55,735 bases of DNA from Micavibrio sp. UBA5572 (lineage in GTDB: Bacteria > Pseudomonadota > Alphaproteobacteria > Micavibrionales > Micavibrionaceae), in the NCBI GenBank assembly GCA_002425415.1, contig DIMG01000017.1:1-55735 (forward strand), written 5' to 3'. Both the position numbers and the translations under genes were made by a program. How positions within the stretch are numbered: the stretch's first letter is position 1; each line of letters begins with the position of its first letter. This document shows, one piece after another, positions 16,592-24,126 of this stretch. The notes under the pieces are model-generated. The model did no database searches, had not been told where the DNA came from, and worked only from the letters and a program-made list of their open reading frames with translations.

Positions 16592-16741
16592 CTACGGTTG
16601 AAAATCATTAGGAAGCGGGGCAGCAGCAAGCCTGTGAGATAATGTCTCTTCCGCATAAGCTGTAAGTTCCGGCGCATAACAACAATTAAGTGTAAAAGCC
16701 TTTTCCAAATCAGGAATAAATTTACGGATAAAATCTAACAT
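16592..16741 (-). CDS. Small protein, 49 residues, with own promoter
   Basis: Reads MLDFIRKFIPDLEKAF at the N-terminus and ends APLPNDFQP. The ATG at 16741 is preceded by GGAG at a 9-base spacing and by a promoter-like pair (see 16774-16802). It has a mixed amphipathic N-terminal half, a CC pair at 20-21 and YAEETLSHRLAAA in the C-terminal half. No family recognised. The combination of start, ribosome site, promoter and stop makes it a credible gene. It faces the same way as ffs and dnaX. Confidence 0.55.
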   Translation of the reverse strand: MLDFIRKFIPDLEKAFTLNCCYAPELTAYAEETLSHRLAAAPLPNDFQP

Positions 16742-16773
16742 TCTTTATATCTCCAAAAAAATTACGGATTATG

Positions 16774-16802
16774 TCTATACACATCAAAACAGAGTCTTGC
16801 AA
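16774..16802 (-). promoter_or_regulatory. Sigma-70-like promoter of the 49-codon gene
   Basis: On the minus strand TTGCAA (16802-16797) and TATAGA (16779-16774) are separated by 17 bases, giving a 5' leader of about 25-30 bases before the ATG at 16741. Matches to consensus are 4 of 6 and 4 of 6. Confidence 0.5.
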
Positions 16803-16845
16803 TCTTTTTCAAAAAAAGTTACCAAACCCGATCAATATTATAGTC

Positions 16846-16920
16846 GCCGCTGTAGCTCAGGGGTAGAGCAGGTCATTCGTAATGACAAGGTCGGGAGTTC
16901 AAATCTCTTCAGCGGCACCA
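16846..16920 (+). tRNA. tRNA-Thr (anticodon CGU)
   Basis: 75 nucleotides including an encoded CCA. Acceptor stem GCCGCTG/CAGCGGC pairs fully; D arm GCTC/GAGC; anticodon loop TTCGTAA gives CGU, which reads ACG; T arm GGGAG/CTCTT with two G-U pairs and loop TTCAAAT. The outermost anticodon-stem pair (G-A) is a mismatch. The CBASS operon lies convergent, ending 35 bases beyond it. Confidence 0.95.
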
Positions 16921-16955
16921 TTTTCAGACGTTTTTATCTCCCTTATTAGGCCTTA

Positions 16956-18047
16956 TTACTTATCAGTGAGGTTTTTGGTGCTATGAATTATTTGAGCCGT
17001 CTTGCCATGAGTAGGCAATTGTACCGACCAAAGAAACGGTGGTGTCATAGACTGCTCATATTGGTATATTTGCGCATCAGGAAAATTTCGAACATCGTAA
17101 TTCCTACCTAAGTTGAAACACAAACTGTTCGGAGCCGCTATAAACAAGTGTAATTTCCTCAGCCCAACACCTTTCAGCTTCATAATAGTATCGGAAAATG
17201 ATCTGCACAATTCATCTTGCTTCTGTTTCGACCAATGGCAATCTGCCCCTCCATTAGGAAGTTCCATATGAACTATAGGCAAAGCCCCTAATGTTGAGCT
17301 AACAGACTTTAAATCAACCTTATAAGAGGCTGAAACCGCCAATATAGATTCTTCAGCTCCAGACAAGTCGTCTAGCCCATGAATATTGAATCGCTCATTA
17401 TCGTCAGCACCATTAATTTCACGCCACTTCTTCGCATGGCGATCCCAATCAAAAACTTCTAGAAGATCGTTTTCATCGTCTAGCAACATACCCGTCAAAA
17501 AAGTGAATGGTACAGCCATTAAGCCGCCATATATAATTTTCAGGTCACTAGACCTCACGTTATTACATTTTGTTTCTATCTCAACAGGTACGCTAATGAT
17601 TCTTTGCAAAGCGGCTTCAGGCTGGTTAATGATTCCATTGTCCATTCTTTGACGGATATCGCAGTCAATTTCTTCAATTCGACCACCTTTGTTCTTAATT
17701 GCGTCCTTTAAACGTGTGTCTGGTGCAAATTTAAGACCTCTTTGTTCTATTATTACTGTTTTCTTGAGGTTTTGAGATTTGTAATGTTCTAGGGCATACC
17801 AAGCCCCTCCGAATAACGTAAACAGAAAACCTAGCAAGAAAGCGGTATACAAGATAAAAGAAGGAGTGTCAGATGTACTGAGCTCAAAGCCACATATTTT
17901 TACAACGAATGCCCATCCTGTAAGCGTGGCGAGCATAATGTTGACCCCAGTTTTGAGAATGATGTGAGGAGGAGACTTATAGCGTGTAAACCAATCAGCA
18001 AATTTCATAATGATGATATGAATAAGATTCTCAGGATTATATTTCAT
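16956..18047 (-). CDS. CBASS effector: two-span membrane SAVED-domain protein (Cap14-like)
   Basis: 363 residues. Two membrane spans (about 31-52 and 60-84) come first, then a cytoplasmic region with a linker (about 90-190) and a C-terminal SAVED domain (about 200-350). SAVED features: GALPIVHMELPNGG, KLKGVGLRKLHLFIAAPNSL and NLGRNYDV followed by QIYQYEQSMTPPFLWSV. SAVED domains bind cyclic oligonucleotides made by the partner CD-NTase; membrane-anchored versions are thought to damage the inner membrane and cause abortive infection. It begins 17 bases after the CD-NTase stop, with an AGGA site about 10 bases upstream. No Cap2/Cap3 or HORMA/TRIP13-type genes adjoin. Function is inferred from domain and context. 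Confidence 0.85.
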   Translation of the reverse strand: MKYNPENLIHIIIMKFADWFTRYKSPPHIILKTGVNIMLATLTGWAFVVKICGFELSTSDTPSFILYTAFLLGFLFTLFGGAWYALEHYKSQNLKKTVIIEQRGLKFAPDTRLKDAIKNKGGRIEEIDCDIRQRMDNGIINQPEAALQRIISVPVEIETKCNNVRSSDLKIIYGGLMAVPFTFLTGMLLDDENDLLEVFDWDRHAKKWREINGADDNERFNIHGLDDLSGAEESILAVSASYKVDLKSVSSTLGALPIVHMELPNGGADCHWSKQKQDELCRSFSDTIMKLKGVGLRKLHLFIAAPNSLCFNLGRNYDVRNFPDAQIYQYEQSMTPPFLWSVQLPTHGKTAQIIHSTKNLTDK

Positions 18048-18064
18048 GTGTGTTCGTTCCTACG

Positions 18065-19636
18065 TCAATGAATATTCACAATAAATTCGCCACTACGAGC
18101 TACACAAAGACCATCTTTAACAATAAAACACTCAATGGTATGACTACCTTGATACAGTGTACTTTCATCACGAACCAAACACCCAGTGGTCGTTTTAGCC
18201 ACATTAAAACCTCCTCGAAGGCTATTTGCACTTGCGGCTTCGAGTCCCGTGTTTACAACTTGCCAAAAAACAGCAAATTCGCCTGTGACATTTGTATTCG
18301 CTTTAAATCTCAGCTTACAGTTTTTTGGCAAAGCTTTTCCATCGCTACAAAACTTTTGCCATCTGAAGCCATCCTGTAAGAATTCAGCTTCACTTATTTG
18401 CACTTGTCCTGCACTGTTAAAATCCCACGGAGGATCCAGTTTATGCTTTGGTTTTCTAATGCTCCATAGCTTTGAAAAGGCCCCTTTTGATCTTGTATTT
18501 AGAGCCGTATCTATAGTTTTGTTACCAATGCTTGGTGCCAATGCTTCAGCGATCAAAACTCGGTCTGTAAGGTTGGAAATTGAAGAAAAATCACTCTTCG
18601 CCTTTCTCAGCCAGTTATCGAACGCCTGTTTGCGATTAGGGTATTCAGGCATTGACCATTTATCAGCAAAATTTTCCAGTGGGTCTGTCGGATTTTCTAC
18701 CCATGGAATACCGTTCCTAAACTTAATGTGATCTTCCATGCGGGATAAAACCCCCTGGAGCGTTGCGGCTATAGAGGCCTCTTGCTGGTATGCCTGTGCC
18801 GCCAAAGTGGTTATTATTATTGATATGGGCTTATCTTCTGAATCGCCATCATGTGTCATATCCCTATGTCGTTTCAATATTTGTATGGCTGATTGGAGGG
18901 GAGTTTTTACTCTGTAAACCGGAATATCGTCAGCTTTGGCTACATTCTCTTGTAGAGCCATAGCCTGACGCTTTTGCTGAAATATTTGCTTCATGCAAGA
19001 ACGAAACCATTCTGCATATCCTTTAGGGTTGCTATGAGGCCATTTTGTCGTCCATGCAGAGTAATTTGCATCTTTTTCATCAGTAATAACAACAGCATGG
19101 TCAAGCCATTCATTTTTTATACCTTGGCTCTCATACAACGCCTTTTGTAAATTGCCATCTGGGATAGCAGGCAATATATCCATGTGAAATTTATTCTGAG
19201 GGGAGTAGTCCAGTTCCCAGCAACGTCTCTTCGAGTTAGGTTCCTTTATATTTCGTTGCTGTGCATAAGCTTGTAACTCATTCCTAAAAAGAGTTTTTAA
19301 ATGCTCTTGTGTGATTTTAGCCTTATCCAGATTTACTTCACAAACCAGATCAATGTCGTAATCATCCTCATTTGCTACTGGGTTAATGATCGTGCCCAAC
19401 TGAAAAGAGCCTTGGGTGTATGTATCTAACCCAAATCTTGCCACTTTTGACTCTTCACTTTCAAGCCAACTTGCTACACGTTTATATTCTTCATCTATAG
19501 CATCAAATACTTCTTGGGGGATTTGCAAACTTGCTGCCAAATCTTCCAGAAATTCTTCCACCTCTTTTGTATGCTTTTCTGGAGGAGCAGCCACTCCAGC
19601 GCCCCTATTAATATGTTCAATTGATGACGTAGGCAT
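18065..19636 (-). CDS. CBASS CD-NTase (SMODS nucleotidyltransferase with C-terminal sensor domain)
   Basis: 523 residues. The cGAS/DncV-like catalytic core is visible: GS motif TQGSFQLGT (Gly76-Ser77), metal-binding Asp94 and Asp96 in DYDIDLV, and the third Asp153 in HMDILPAIPD. These residues are intact, so the enzyme should be active and would make a cyclic di- or trinucleotide on phage infection; the product cannot be read from sequence. A helical C-terminal lobe follows, and the last ~120 residues (FRWQKFCSDGKALP...GEFAVFWQVVNTG...GSHTIECFI) look like the AGS-C sensor domain found on many CD-NTases. A strong site (GGGAGAGG) precedes the ATG. First gene of a two-gene, type I-like operon. 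Confidence 0.9.
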   Translation of the reverse strand: MPTSSIEHINRGAGVAAPPEKHTKEVEEFLEDLAASLQIPQEVFDAIDEEYKRVASWLESEESKVARFGLDTYTQGSFQLGTIINPVANEDDYDIDLVCEVNLDKAKITQEHLKTLFRNELQAYAQQRNIKEPNSKRRCWELDYSPQNKFHMDILPAIPDGNLQKALYESQGIKNEWLDHAVVITDEKDANYSAWTTKWPHSNPKGYAEWFRSCMKQIFQQKRQAMALQENVAKADDIPVYRVKTPLQSAIQILKRHRDMTHDGDSEDKPISIIITTLAAQAYQQEASIAATLQGVLSRMEDHIKFRNGIPWVENPTDPLENFADKWSMPEYPNRKQAFDNWLRKAKSDFSSISNLTDRVLIAEALAPSIGNKTIDTALNTRSKGAFSKLWSIRKPKHKLDPPWDFNSAGQVQISEAEFLQDGFRWQKFCSDGKALPKNCKLRFKANTNVTGEFAVFWQVVNTGLEAASANSLRGGFNVAKTTTGCLVRDESTLYQGSHTIECFIVKDGLCVARSGEFIVNIH

Positions 19637-19677
19637 AAACCTCTCCCGCTTTTATCGTTTTTTTTTGATCTTTGCTG

Positions 19678-19737
19678 TTTGTGCTTGCAAAGGGAGCACA
19701 AGCACAAATGACACTGCTCACGGTTAGCAAGTGTCAA
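19678..19737 (-). promoter_or_regulatory. CBASS promoter with two tandem inverted repeats
   Basis: IR-1: TTTGTGCTTG (19678-19687) and CAAGCACAAA (19699-19708), perfect 10-bp arms, 11-base spacer. IR-2: TGACACTGCT (19709-19718) and AGC-A-AGTGTCA (19726-19736), 10 paired bases with one bulged A and a 7-base loop. They abut. On the minus strand a TTGACA -35 (19737-19732) and a TGTCAT -10 (19713-19708, 18-base spacer) overlap IR-2, so a repressor bound there would block the promoter; IR-1 would lie near the start of transcription. No regulator gene adjoins. Confidence 0.5.
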
Positions 19738-20001
19738 CTTAATTTATGAATAGCCGATTCGTAAGAACAAATCAAAAACATTGTGATGGTTTTACTTTTC
19801 CCTTTCTAATTCTAGCATCCCCAGTTATGTTTAACACGGATCGTTTCGGCGGTCTGGGGCTTAGTAACCTCTTTATCAGAAGCGGCATTCTAGACACTGC
19901 CGTTAATTGTGTCGCCCTCAGCTTCGGCTGGGTGGTAGTTATAGTCAGGATGACAGAAATAAAATATTCGATCCTTATTCGAAAGAACTATATAACCCCC
20001 T
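19738..20001. other. Gap between CBASS and tag without a clear gene
   Basis: 264 bases. No confident gene. On the minus strand a frame is open for about 70 codons (19776-19989) with no good start; it reads like protein (…RMPLLIKRLLSPRPPKRS…) but only one ATG, inside it, exists. A GC-rich hairpin (CAGC-TTCG-GCTG) is at about 19920-19931. It may be a decayed gene end or an island border. No repeat of the tRNA 3' end was found here, so no attachment site is supported. Confidence 0.3.
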
Positions 20002-20574
20002 ATGAACAAGAAAATTCGCTGCGGCTGGGTAGGCGTTAACAAACCCCATTACGAAGACTATCATGACCATGAATGGGGACGACCCGTCCATGATGACCAG
20101 AAACTGTTTGAAATGTTGATCCTTGAGGGCGCTCAAGCCGGACTGAACTGGGAAACCATTTTGAAACGCCGCGAAGGATACCGCCAAACATTTAAAAACT
20201 TTGACATTAAAACCTGCGCCAAACTAACCGACGCCCAGTTGGAAAAAATTCTCTGCAATGAAAGCATCATCCGCAATCGCTTGAAAGTTTTCAGCGTCCG
20301 CAAAAACGCACAAATAGCCTTGAACATTCAAAAAGAATTCGGATCATTCGATGCTTATCTGTGGACGTTTGTCGGCGGACAACCGAAACAAAACAAATGG
20401 AAAGCCCTGACAGAAATTCCGACTGATACACCGGAATCTCAAGCTCTTTCAAAAGACTTGAAAAAGCGGGGCATGAACTTTGTCGGCTCCACCATTATCT
20501 ATGCCTATATGCAAGCCATCGGCATGGTCAACGACCACATAACGACTTGTTTTTGTTATAAAGAGTGCGCTTAA
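20002..20574 (+). CDS. tag: DNA-3-methyladenine glycosylase I
   Basis: 190 residues. Tag removes 3-methyladenine from alkylated DNA. Signature: CGWVGVNKPHYEDYHDHEWG at the N-terminus, then FEMLILEGAQAGLNWETILKRREGYR, and the C-terminal FVGSTIIYAYMQAIGMVNDH with the zinc-binding His/Cys residues (Cys and His of the N-terminus, HITTCFCYKEC at the C-terminus). Length normal. Its last four bases overlap the convergent peroxiredoxin gene. Confidence 0.96.
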   Translation: MNKKIRCGWVGVNKPHYEDYHDHEWGRPVHDDQKLFEMLILEGAQAGLNWETILKRREGYRQTFKNFDIKTCAKLTDAQLEKILCNESIIRNRLKVFSVRKNAQIALNIQKEFGSFDAYLWTFVGGQPKQNKWKALTEIPTDTPESQALSKDLKKRGMNFVGSTIIYAYMQAIGMVNDHITTCFCYKECA

Positions 20575-21056
20575 AGCCGCGCCAAACACACATCCGCGCC
20601 GGAAAGTTCAAGCGCACCAGCTGCGGGCTCGACCTGAAGTTCACTCACCTGACCATGATCGATCACCATCATAAAACGCTGCGACCGTTGACCAAGCCCT
20701 GCGCCACTGCCATCCAGCGTCAAGCCCAAAGCCTGAACCAAGTCACCATTCCCATCAGGAATCATCATGACTTTGCCGTCTGCTCCCGCCACTTCACCCC
20801 AATGCTTCATCACAAACGGATCATTCACCGCCAGACATAATATAGCATCAACGCCTTTAGCCTTAATCGCATCCGCTTGAGAAATATAGCCAGGCAGATG
20901 TTTTTGCGCACAAGTCGGAGTAAAAGCGCCGGGCACAGCAAACAAAACAACTTTTTTATCAGCTAGAAATTCGGCAATTTTAAAATCCTCCATACCCTCT
21001 GCGCCCAAACGCTTTAAAGTTATTTCAGGAAATTTATCACCAACAGTAATTGTCAT
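20571..21056 (-). CDS. Peroxiredoxin, Prx5 type
   Basis: 161 residues. Reduces peroxides with a peroxidatic Cys49 in the PGAFTPTCAQKHLPGY motif; the Arg equivalent and the GDGKVMMIPDGNGDL segment are typical of the Prx5/type II group. A C-terminal Cys157 (ADVCLAR) may be the resolving residue, but its spacing was not compared with characterised members. GGAG precedes the ATG at a suitable distance. Electron donor is probably glutaredoxin/glutathione, as usual in this group (inference). Confidence 0.92.
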   Translation of the reverse strand: MTITVGDKFPEITLKRLGAEGMEDFKIAEFLADKKVVLFAVPGAFTPTCAQKHLPGYISQADAIKAKGVDAILCLAVNDPFVMKHWGEVAGADGKVMMIPDGNGDLVQALGLTLDGSGAGLGQRSQRFMMVIDHGQVSELQVEPAAGALELSGADVCLARL

Positions 21057-21120
21057 TTTTCTTCTCCGCTTATTGAATTGAACTCTATGAAATCACAACG
21101 AACGTAGTTCGATATAAAAT

Positions 21121-21822
21121 TTAAACCAATGTTTTTTCGACCATGCCAACATCTTCCGGTGTCGAGATATGATGCCACACCCCGTCATGTTCGATTGCAA
21201 ACAACCGCCCCTTGGCTTCAGCCTCGTCCATCTGCTCCAAAAACGAATAAACTCCGCTTTCCATATATGAAAAAATCGCGGGGTTAACAACACGAATACC
21301 CGTAAACATATGCGTTCCCAATTGGTCTTTGCGCCGCACCGCCTGCCCGTTTTCAAACCAATCATAATCTCCGACTCCTTGGGTCAAAACCATATTTTTA
21401 ACCGGAATCAGCAACATCAGAATATCCATTTGCTGCGGATCAAAACCATCAGCCAACCGCGATAAAGCATTCCCCGCAATCCCATCTTCCCAATAAGCAT
21501 CACCGTTAATCATAAAAAACGGATCAGCCCCCAAAAGAGGCGCAGTATTTTTTAACCCGCCCCCCGTTTCCAACAACTTTTCTTCATGGGAAATCATGAT
21601 GTCTGGCCTGCCTATTGCACCCAGATACTCATGCAAAACATCCGCATGATGGAAGGAATTAACAACTGCTTTGGAAACTCCGGCATTCCGCAAATGGTCA
21701 AACACATAATCCAGCAAAGGCCGACCATGAAGACAAACCAAGGGTTTTGGCACAGTATCCGTCAATGGAGCCATCCGCGTGCCTTTCCCCGCCGCCAACA
21801 CAAAGGCCGTATCAATCACCAT
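21121..21822 (-). CDS. murU: Nucleotidyltransferase, MurU-like (N-acetylmuramate 1-phosphate uridylyltransferase)
   Basis: 233 residues from the ATG at 21822, which has GAGG 6 bases upstream; a GTG at 21834 is weaker. MurU converts N-acetylmuramate 1-phosphate to UDP-MurNAc in the anhydro-muropeptide recycling route that bypasses GlcNAc-dependent synthesis. NTP-transferase features: FVLAAGKGTRMAPLTDTVPKPLV (phosphate loop), HEEKLLETGGG and the metal Asp of FFMINGDAYWED. Its start overlaps the tsaE stop by 11 bases. Its usual partner, the kinase AmgK, would normally lie between tsaE and murU but is absent, so the exact substrate is less sure than the fold. Confidence 0.82.
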   Translation of the reverse strand: MVIDTAFVLAAGKGTRMAPLTDTVPKPLVCLHGRPLLDYVFDHLRNAGVSKAVVNSFHHADVLHEYLGAIGRPDIMISHEEKLLETGGGLKNTAPLLGADPFFMINGDAYWEDGIAGNALSRLADGFDPQQMDILMLLIPVKNMVLTQGVGDYDWFENGQAVRRKDQLGTHMFTGIRVVNPAIFSYMESGVYSFLEQMDEAEAKGRLFAIEHDGVWHHISTPEDVGMVEKTLV

Positions 21823-22240
21823 ATCCGACCTCACAAATTTCTATTTGCCGCGATCCGTCCGAGTGCCGCATAAATTTGACGTCCTTACGTTTTTTGGGCA
21901 AATACCCCCCCAAACGCTCGCCCCATTCGATCAGCAAAATCCCCCCCGAAAGCGCATCATCCCATCCCAACTCAAAAATCTCGTTTTGATCTTTCAATCG
22001 GTACAAATCAAAATGCCATATCTCCCCAATAAAACAATCATAAGTCTGGACAAGGGTAAATGTCGGGCTGGGAACATCAAGATCTTCCTGCCCCGTCAAT
22101 GTCCGTATAACAGCTCGGGCAAAAACCGACTTACCTGCTCCCAAACCCCCATCCAGCACCACGACATCGCCACGGGTCAAAGACCGCGCGAAATCCGTTG
22201 CAATCGTGATGGTATCGGCTTCTGATCCGGAAAAAACCAT
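21812..22240 (-). CDS. tsaE: tRNA threonylcarbamoyladenosine biosynthesis ATPase TsaE
   Basis: 142 residues. TsaE is the ATPase that works with TsaB and TsaD to make t6A37 in tRNAs reading ANN codons. Walker A GGLGAGKSVFAR is at about 31-42, then SPTFTLVQTY and HFDLYRL (the D-Y-R of the family) and LLIEWGERLG near the C-terminus. It begins only 34 bases from the divergent ferredoxin-NADP reductase gene. Confidence 0.95.
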   Translation of the reverse strand: MVFSGSEADTITIATDFARSLTRGDVVVLDGGLGAGKSVFARAVIRTLTGQEDLDVPSPTFTLVQTYDCFIGEIWHFDLYRLKDQNEIFELGWDDALSGGILLIEWGERLGGYLPKKRKDVKFMRHSDGSRQIEICEVGYGD

Positions 22241-22274
22241 TTAAAATTCATCCTCTTTGACGTATGTATAGCCC

Positions 22275-23288
22275 ATGAATAAAGAAATGAAAACAGATGT
22301 AGCCATTATTGGCGCAGGACCTGCAGGATTATTCGCCGTTTTCCAGTGCGGGATGCAAGGTCTGACATGCCATGTTTTTGACTCCCTTGACCAGATCGGC
22401 GGCCAATGCACAGCCCTTTATCCTGAAAAACCGATATACGATATTCCGGCAGAACCAGCCATTTTGGCCGAAGATCTGATTGGCCAACTCGAAGCCCAAG
22501 CCGCCCCCTTCTCCCCCACCTACCATCTTGACCAGCAAATCATCGAGGTGAACGGCAAAGAAGGAGCCTTCACACTCAAAACAAGCAAAAATCTGACCCT
22601 AACCGCTCATTCGGTTATTATTGCAGGCGGAACAGGATCATTTGGCCCGCATCGCCCGCCTTTGGACAATCTGGCACAATATGAAGGCCAATCAGTTTTC
22701 TATGCCGTTCGCAACCGTGCACAATTTAACGGCAAAAAAATTGTCATCGCAGGCGGCGGAGATTCAGCAGTCGACTGGGCAATCTCCCTATCGGAAATTG
22801 CTGCACAAATTTACATTATTCACCGTCGCGATAAATTCCGTGCATCCAGCGCATCCCTTGAAAAACTCAATGATTTGGCTGCGTCTGGGCAAATAAAAAT
22901 TATCACCCCCGCACAACTGGACAACCTTTCAGGAACGGATGGTTTGCTGCACTCCGTAACAATCACAGACATGGACGGCAACAAACAATCCCTTGAAGCC
23001 GACATCCTTTTACCCTTTTTCGGACTAGCCGCAGACTTAGGCCCGATAACCAAATGGGGATTAAACCTTGACCACCATCAAATCACCATCAATCAGGCAA
23101 CATCGCAAACATCGATAAATGGCATCTATGCAATCGGAGATATGGCAACCTACCCACACAAACTCAAGCTAATTCTGACCGGATTCGCCGAAGCCGCCCA
23201 AGCCGCCCATCATATTCAACACCGCGTGAACCCTGATAAAATTCAACATTTTGAATATTCCACCACCAAAGGCCTCCCTCAAATTTGA
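22275..23288 (+). CDS. Ferredoxin/flavodoxin-NADP+ reductase, thioredoxin-reductase-like (type 2)
   Basis: 337 residues. FAD motif GAGPAGLF at about 12-19, QIGGQCTALYPEKPIYDIP (flavin contact), NADP-binding GGGDSAVDWA, and the C-terminal YAIGDMATYP. No CxxC redox pair is present, so it is not a thioredoxin reductase; the absence together with the QIGGQC.ALYPEK.IYDIP signature marks the ferredoxin-NADP reductase subgroup. Divergent from tsaE with a 34-base gap. Confidence 0.94.
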   Translation: MNKEMKTDVAIIGAGPAGLFAVFQCGMQGLTCHVFDSLDQIGGQCTALYPEKPIYDIPAEPAILAEDLIGQLEAQAAPFSPTYHLDQQIIEVNGKEGAFTLKTSKNLTLTAHSVIIAGGTGSFGPHRPPLDNLAQYEGQSVFYAVRNRAQFNGKKIVIAGGGDSAVDWAISLSEIAAQIYIIHRRDKFRASSASLEKLNDLAASGQIKIITPAQLDNLSGTDGLLHSVTITDMDGNKQSLEADILLPFFGLAADLGPITKWGLNLDHHQITINQATSQTSINGIYAIGDMATYPHKLKLILTGFAEAAQAAHHIQHRVNPDKIQHFEYSTTKGLPQI

Positions 23289-23342
23289 CATATTTTTATA
23301 TTTAAGATAAAAATCTTTCTTTTGTAAAATCGGGAGTTATAT

Positions 23343-23693
23343 ATGACAAGAAAAACCACCTTGACTAACGGTGAGATTTCAAGATTATGTAAAACATTTA
23401 TAAGCTGTGCAGCAGATCAATGCCAAAATGACCCCTACAACCCATTCAGACTTTATTGCTCTTCAGACGCCGAAGTAATTCTAGAAACTAGACACCTGAC
23501 TAATGATCAAAATGGTGGAACTTCTATCGTCAACAGGCATTTTAATGAGGGACAACAAATTGAACTTGCCCGTAAAGCGCTTGAAAACGCGAGTTTGGAA
23601 TGGAGTAACAACCTCAAAAACGCCTTACATAGGCATAACCTCCAAGGTTTGATTACAATTTTTGGTCGCGTCCCCCACACCCCAGAAATATAA
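23343..23693 (+). CDS. Hypothetical protein
   Basis: 116 residues, soluble and polar, with a good site (GGGAG) 7 bases before the ATG. It has three Cys, a Cys-containing N-terminal helix (EISRLCKTFISCAADQCQ) and an alpha segment QIELARKALENASLEWSNNL. No family recognised. It lies on its own between the reductase and a secreted protein gene. Confidence 0.6.
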   Translation: MTRKTTLTNGEISRLCKTFISCAADQCQNDPYNPFRLYCSSDAEVILETRHLTNDQNGGTSIVNRHFNEGQQIELARKALENASLEWSNNLKNALHRHNLQGLITIFGRVPHTPEI

Positions 23694-23748
23694 AACCATT
23701 AAATAAGCTCACGACATCTTTTTAACTTTTTTATGCTATAAAGGAGCT

Positions 23749-24126
23749 ATGAAATTAGGATTCCTGATAGCCTGCATTTTATGCGCCATATACAGCCCTG
23801 CACAAGCGCGGGATATTACACCTTTTAACGAATGCGCAACCCTGCGCAACATGTCGGACCAAAGCATCATGGGCGTTGTCCGCACTGCCCCATTCAAAAC
23901 CACCACGGGGAACATCCAGCGTCACGAAGCCGCTTTTCGTCTGGAAGCAGATGAAACAGTCGAGATCTGCTCGACGGGCCCATTCTATGAAGGCTACAAG
24001 GTAGAGCTCATCATCCGCACCATCATCCCACTTTTTACCTGCAAAACAAGACTAAGCGGGGATATTATGTTGCGTAAAACACAAACCAAAGAAGGCATTA
24101 CCCGCCTTTACGCCGATTGCAAATAA
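23749..24126 (+). CDS. Hypothetical exported protein
   Basis: 125 residues. A clear signal peptide (about 1-20, cleavage after AQA-R) leads to a mature chain with four Cys (two around residues 29 and 64, two near the C-terminus), probably disulfide-bonded in the periplasm. AAGGAG precedes the ATG, and a TATAAA hexamer lies just upstream. No family recognised. Its last 19 bases overlap the convergent SURF1 gene. Confidence 0.65.
   Translation: MKLGFLIACILCAIYSPAQARDITPFNECATLRNMSDQSIMGVVRTAPFKTTTGNIQRHEAAFRLEADETVEICSTGPFYEGYKVELIIRTIIPLFTCKTRLSGDIMLRKTQTKEGITRLYADCK

Noticed and set aside
16846..20001. tRNA-Thr as integration site for the CBASS island
   Set aside because: No direct repeat of the tRNA 3' end was found on the far side and no integrase gene is present.
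19746..20039. 97-codon plus-strand frame between CBASS and tag
   Set aside because: No ribosome site, overlaps the tag start, and has no recognisable composition; treated as a gap.
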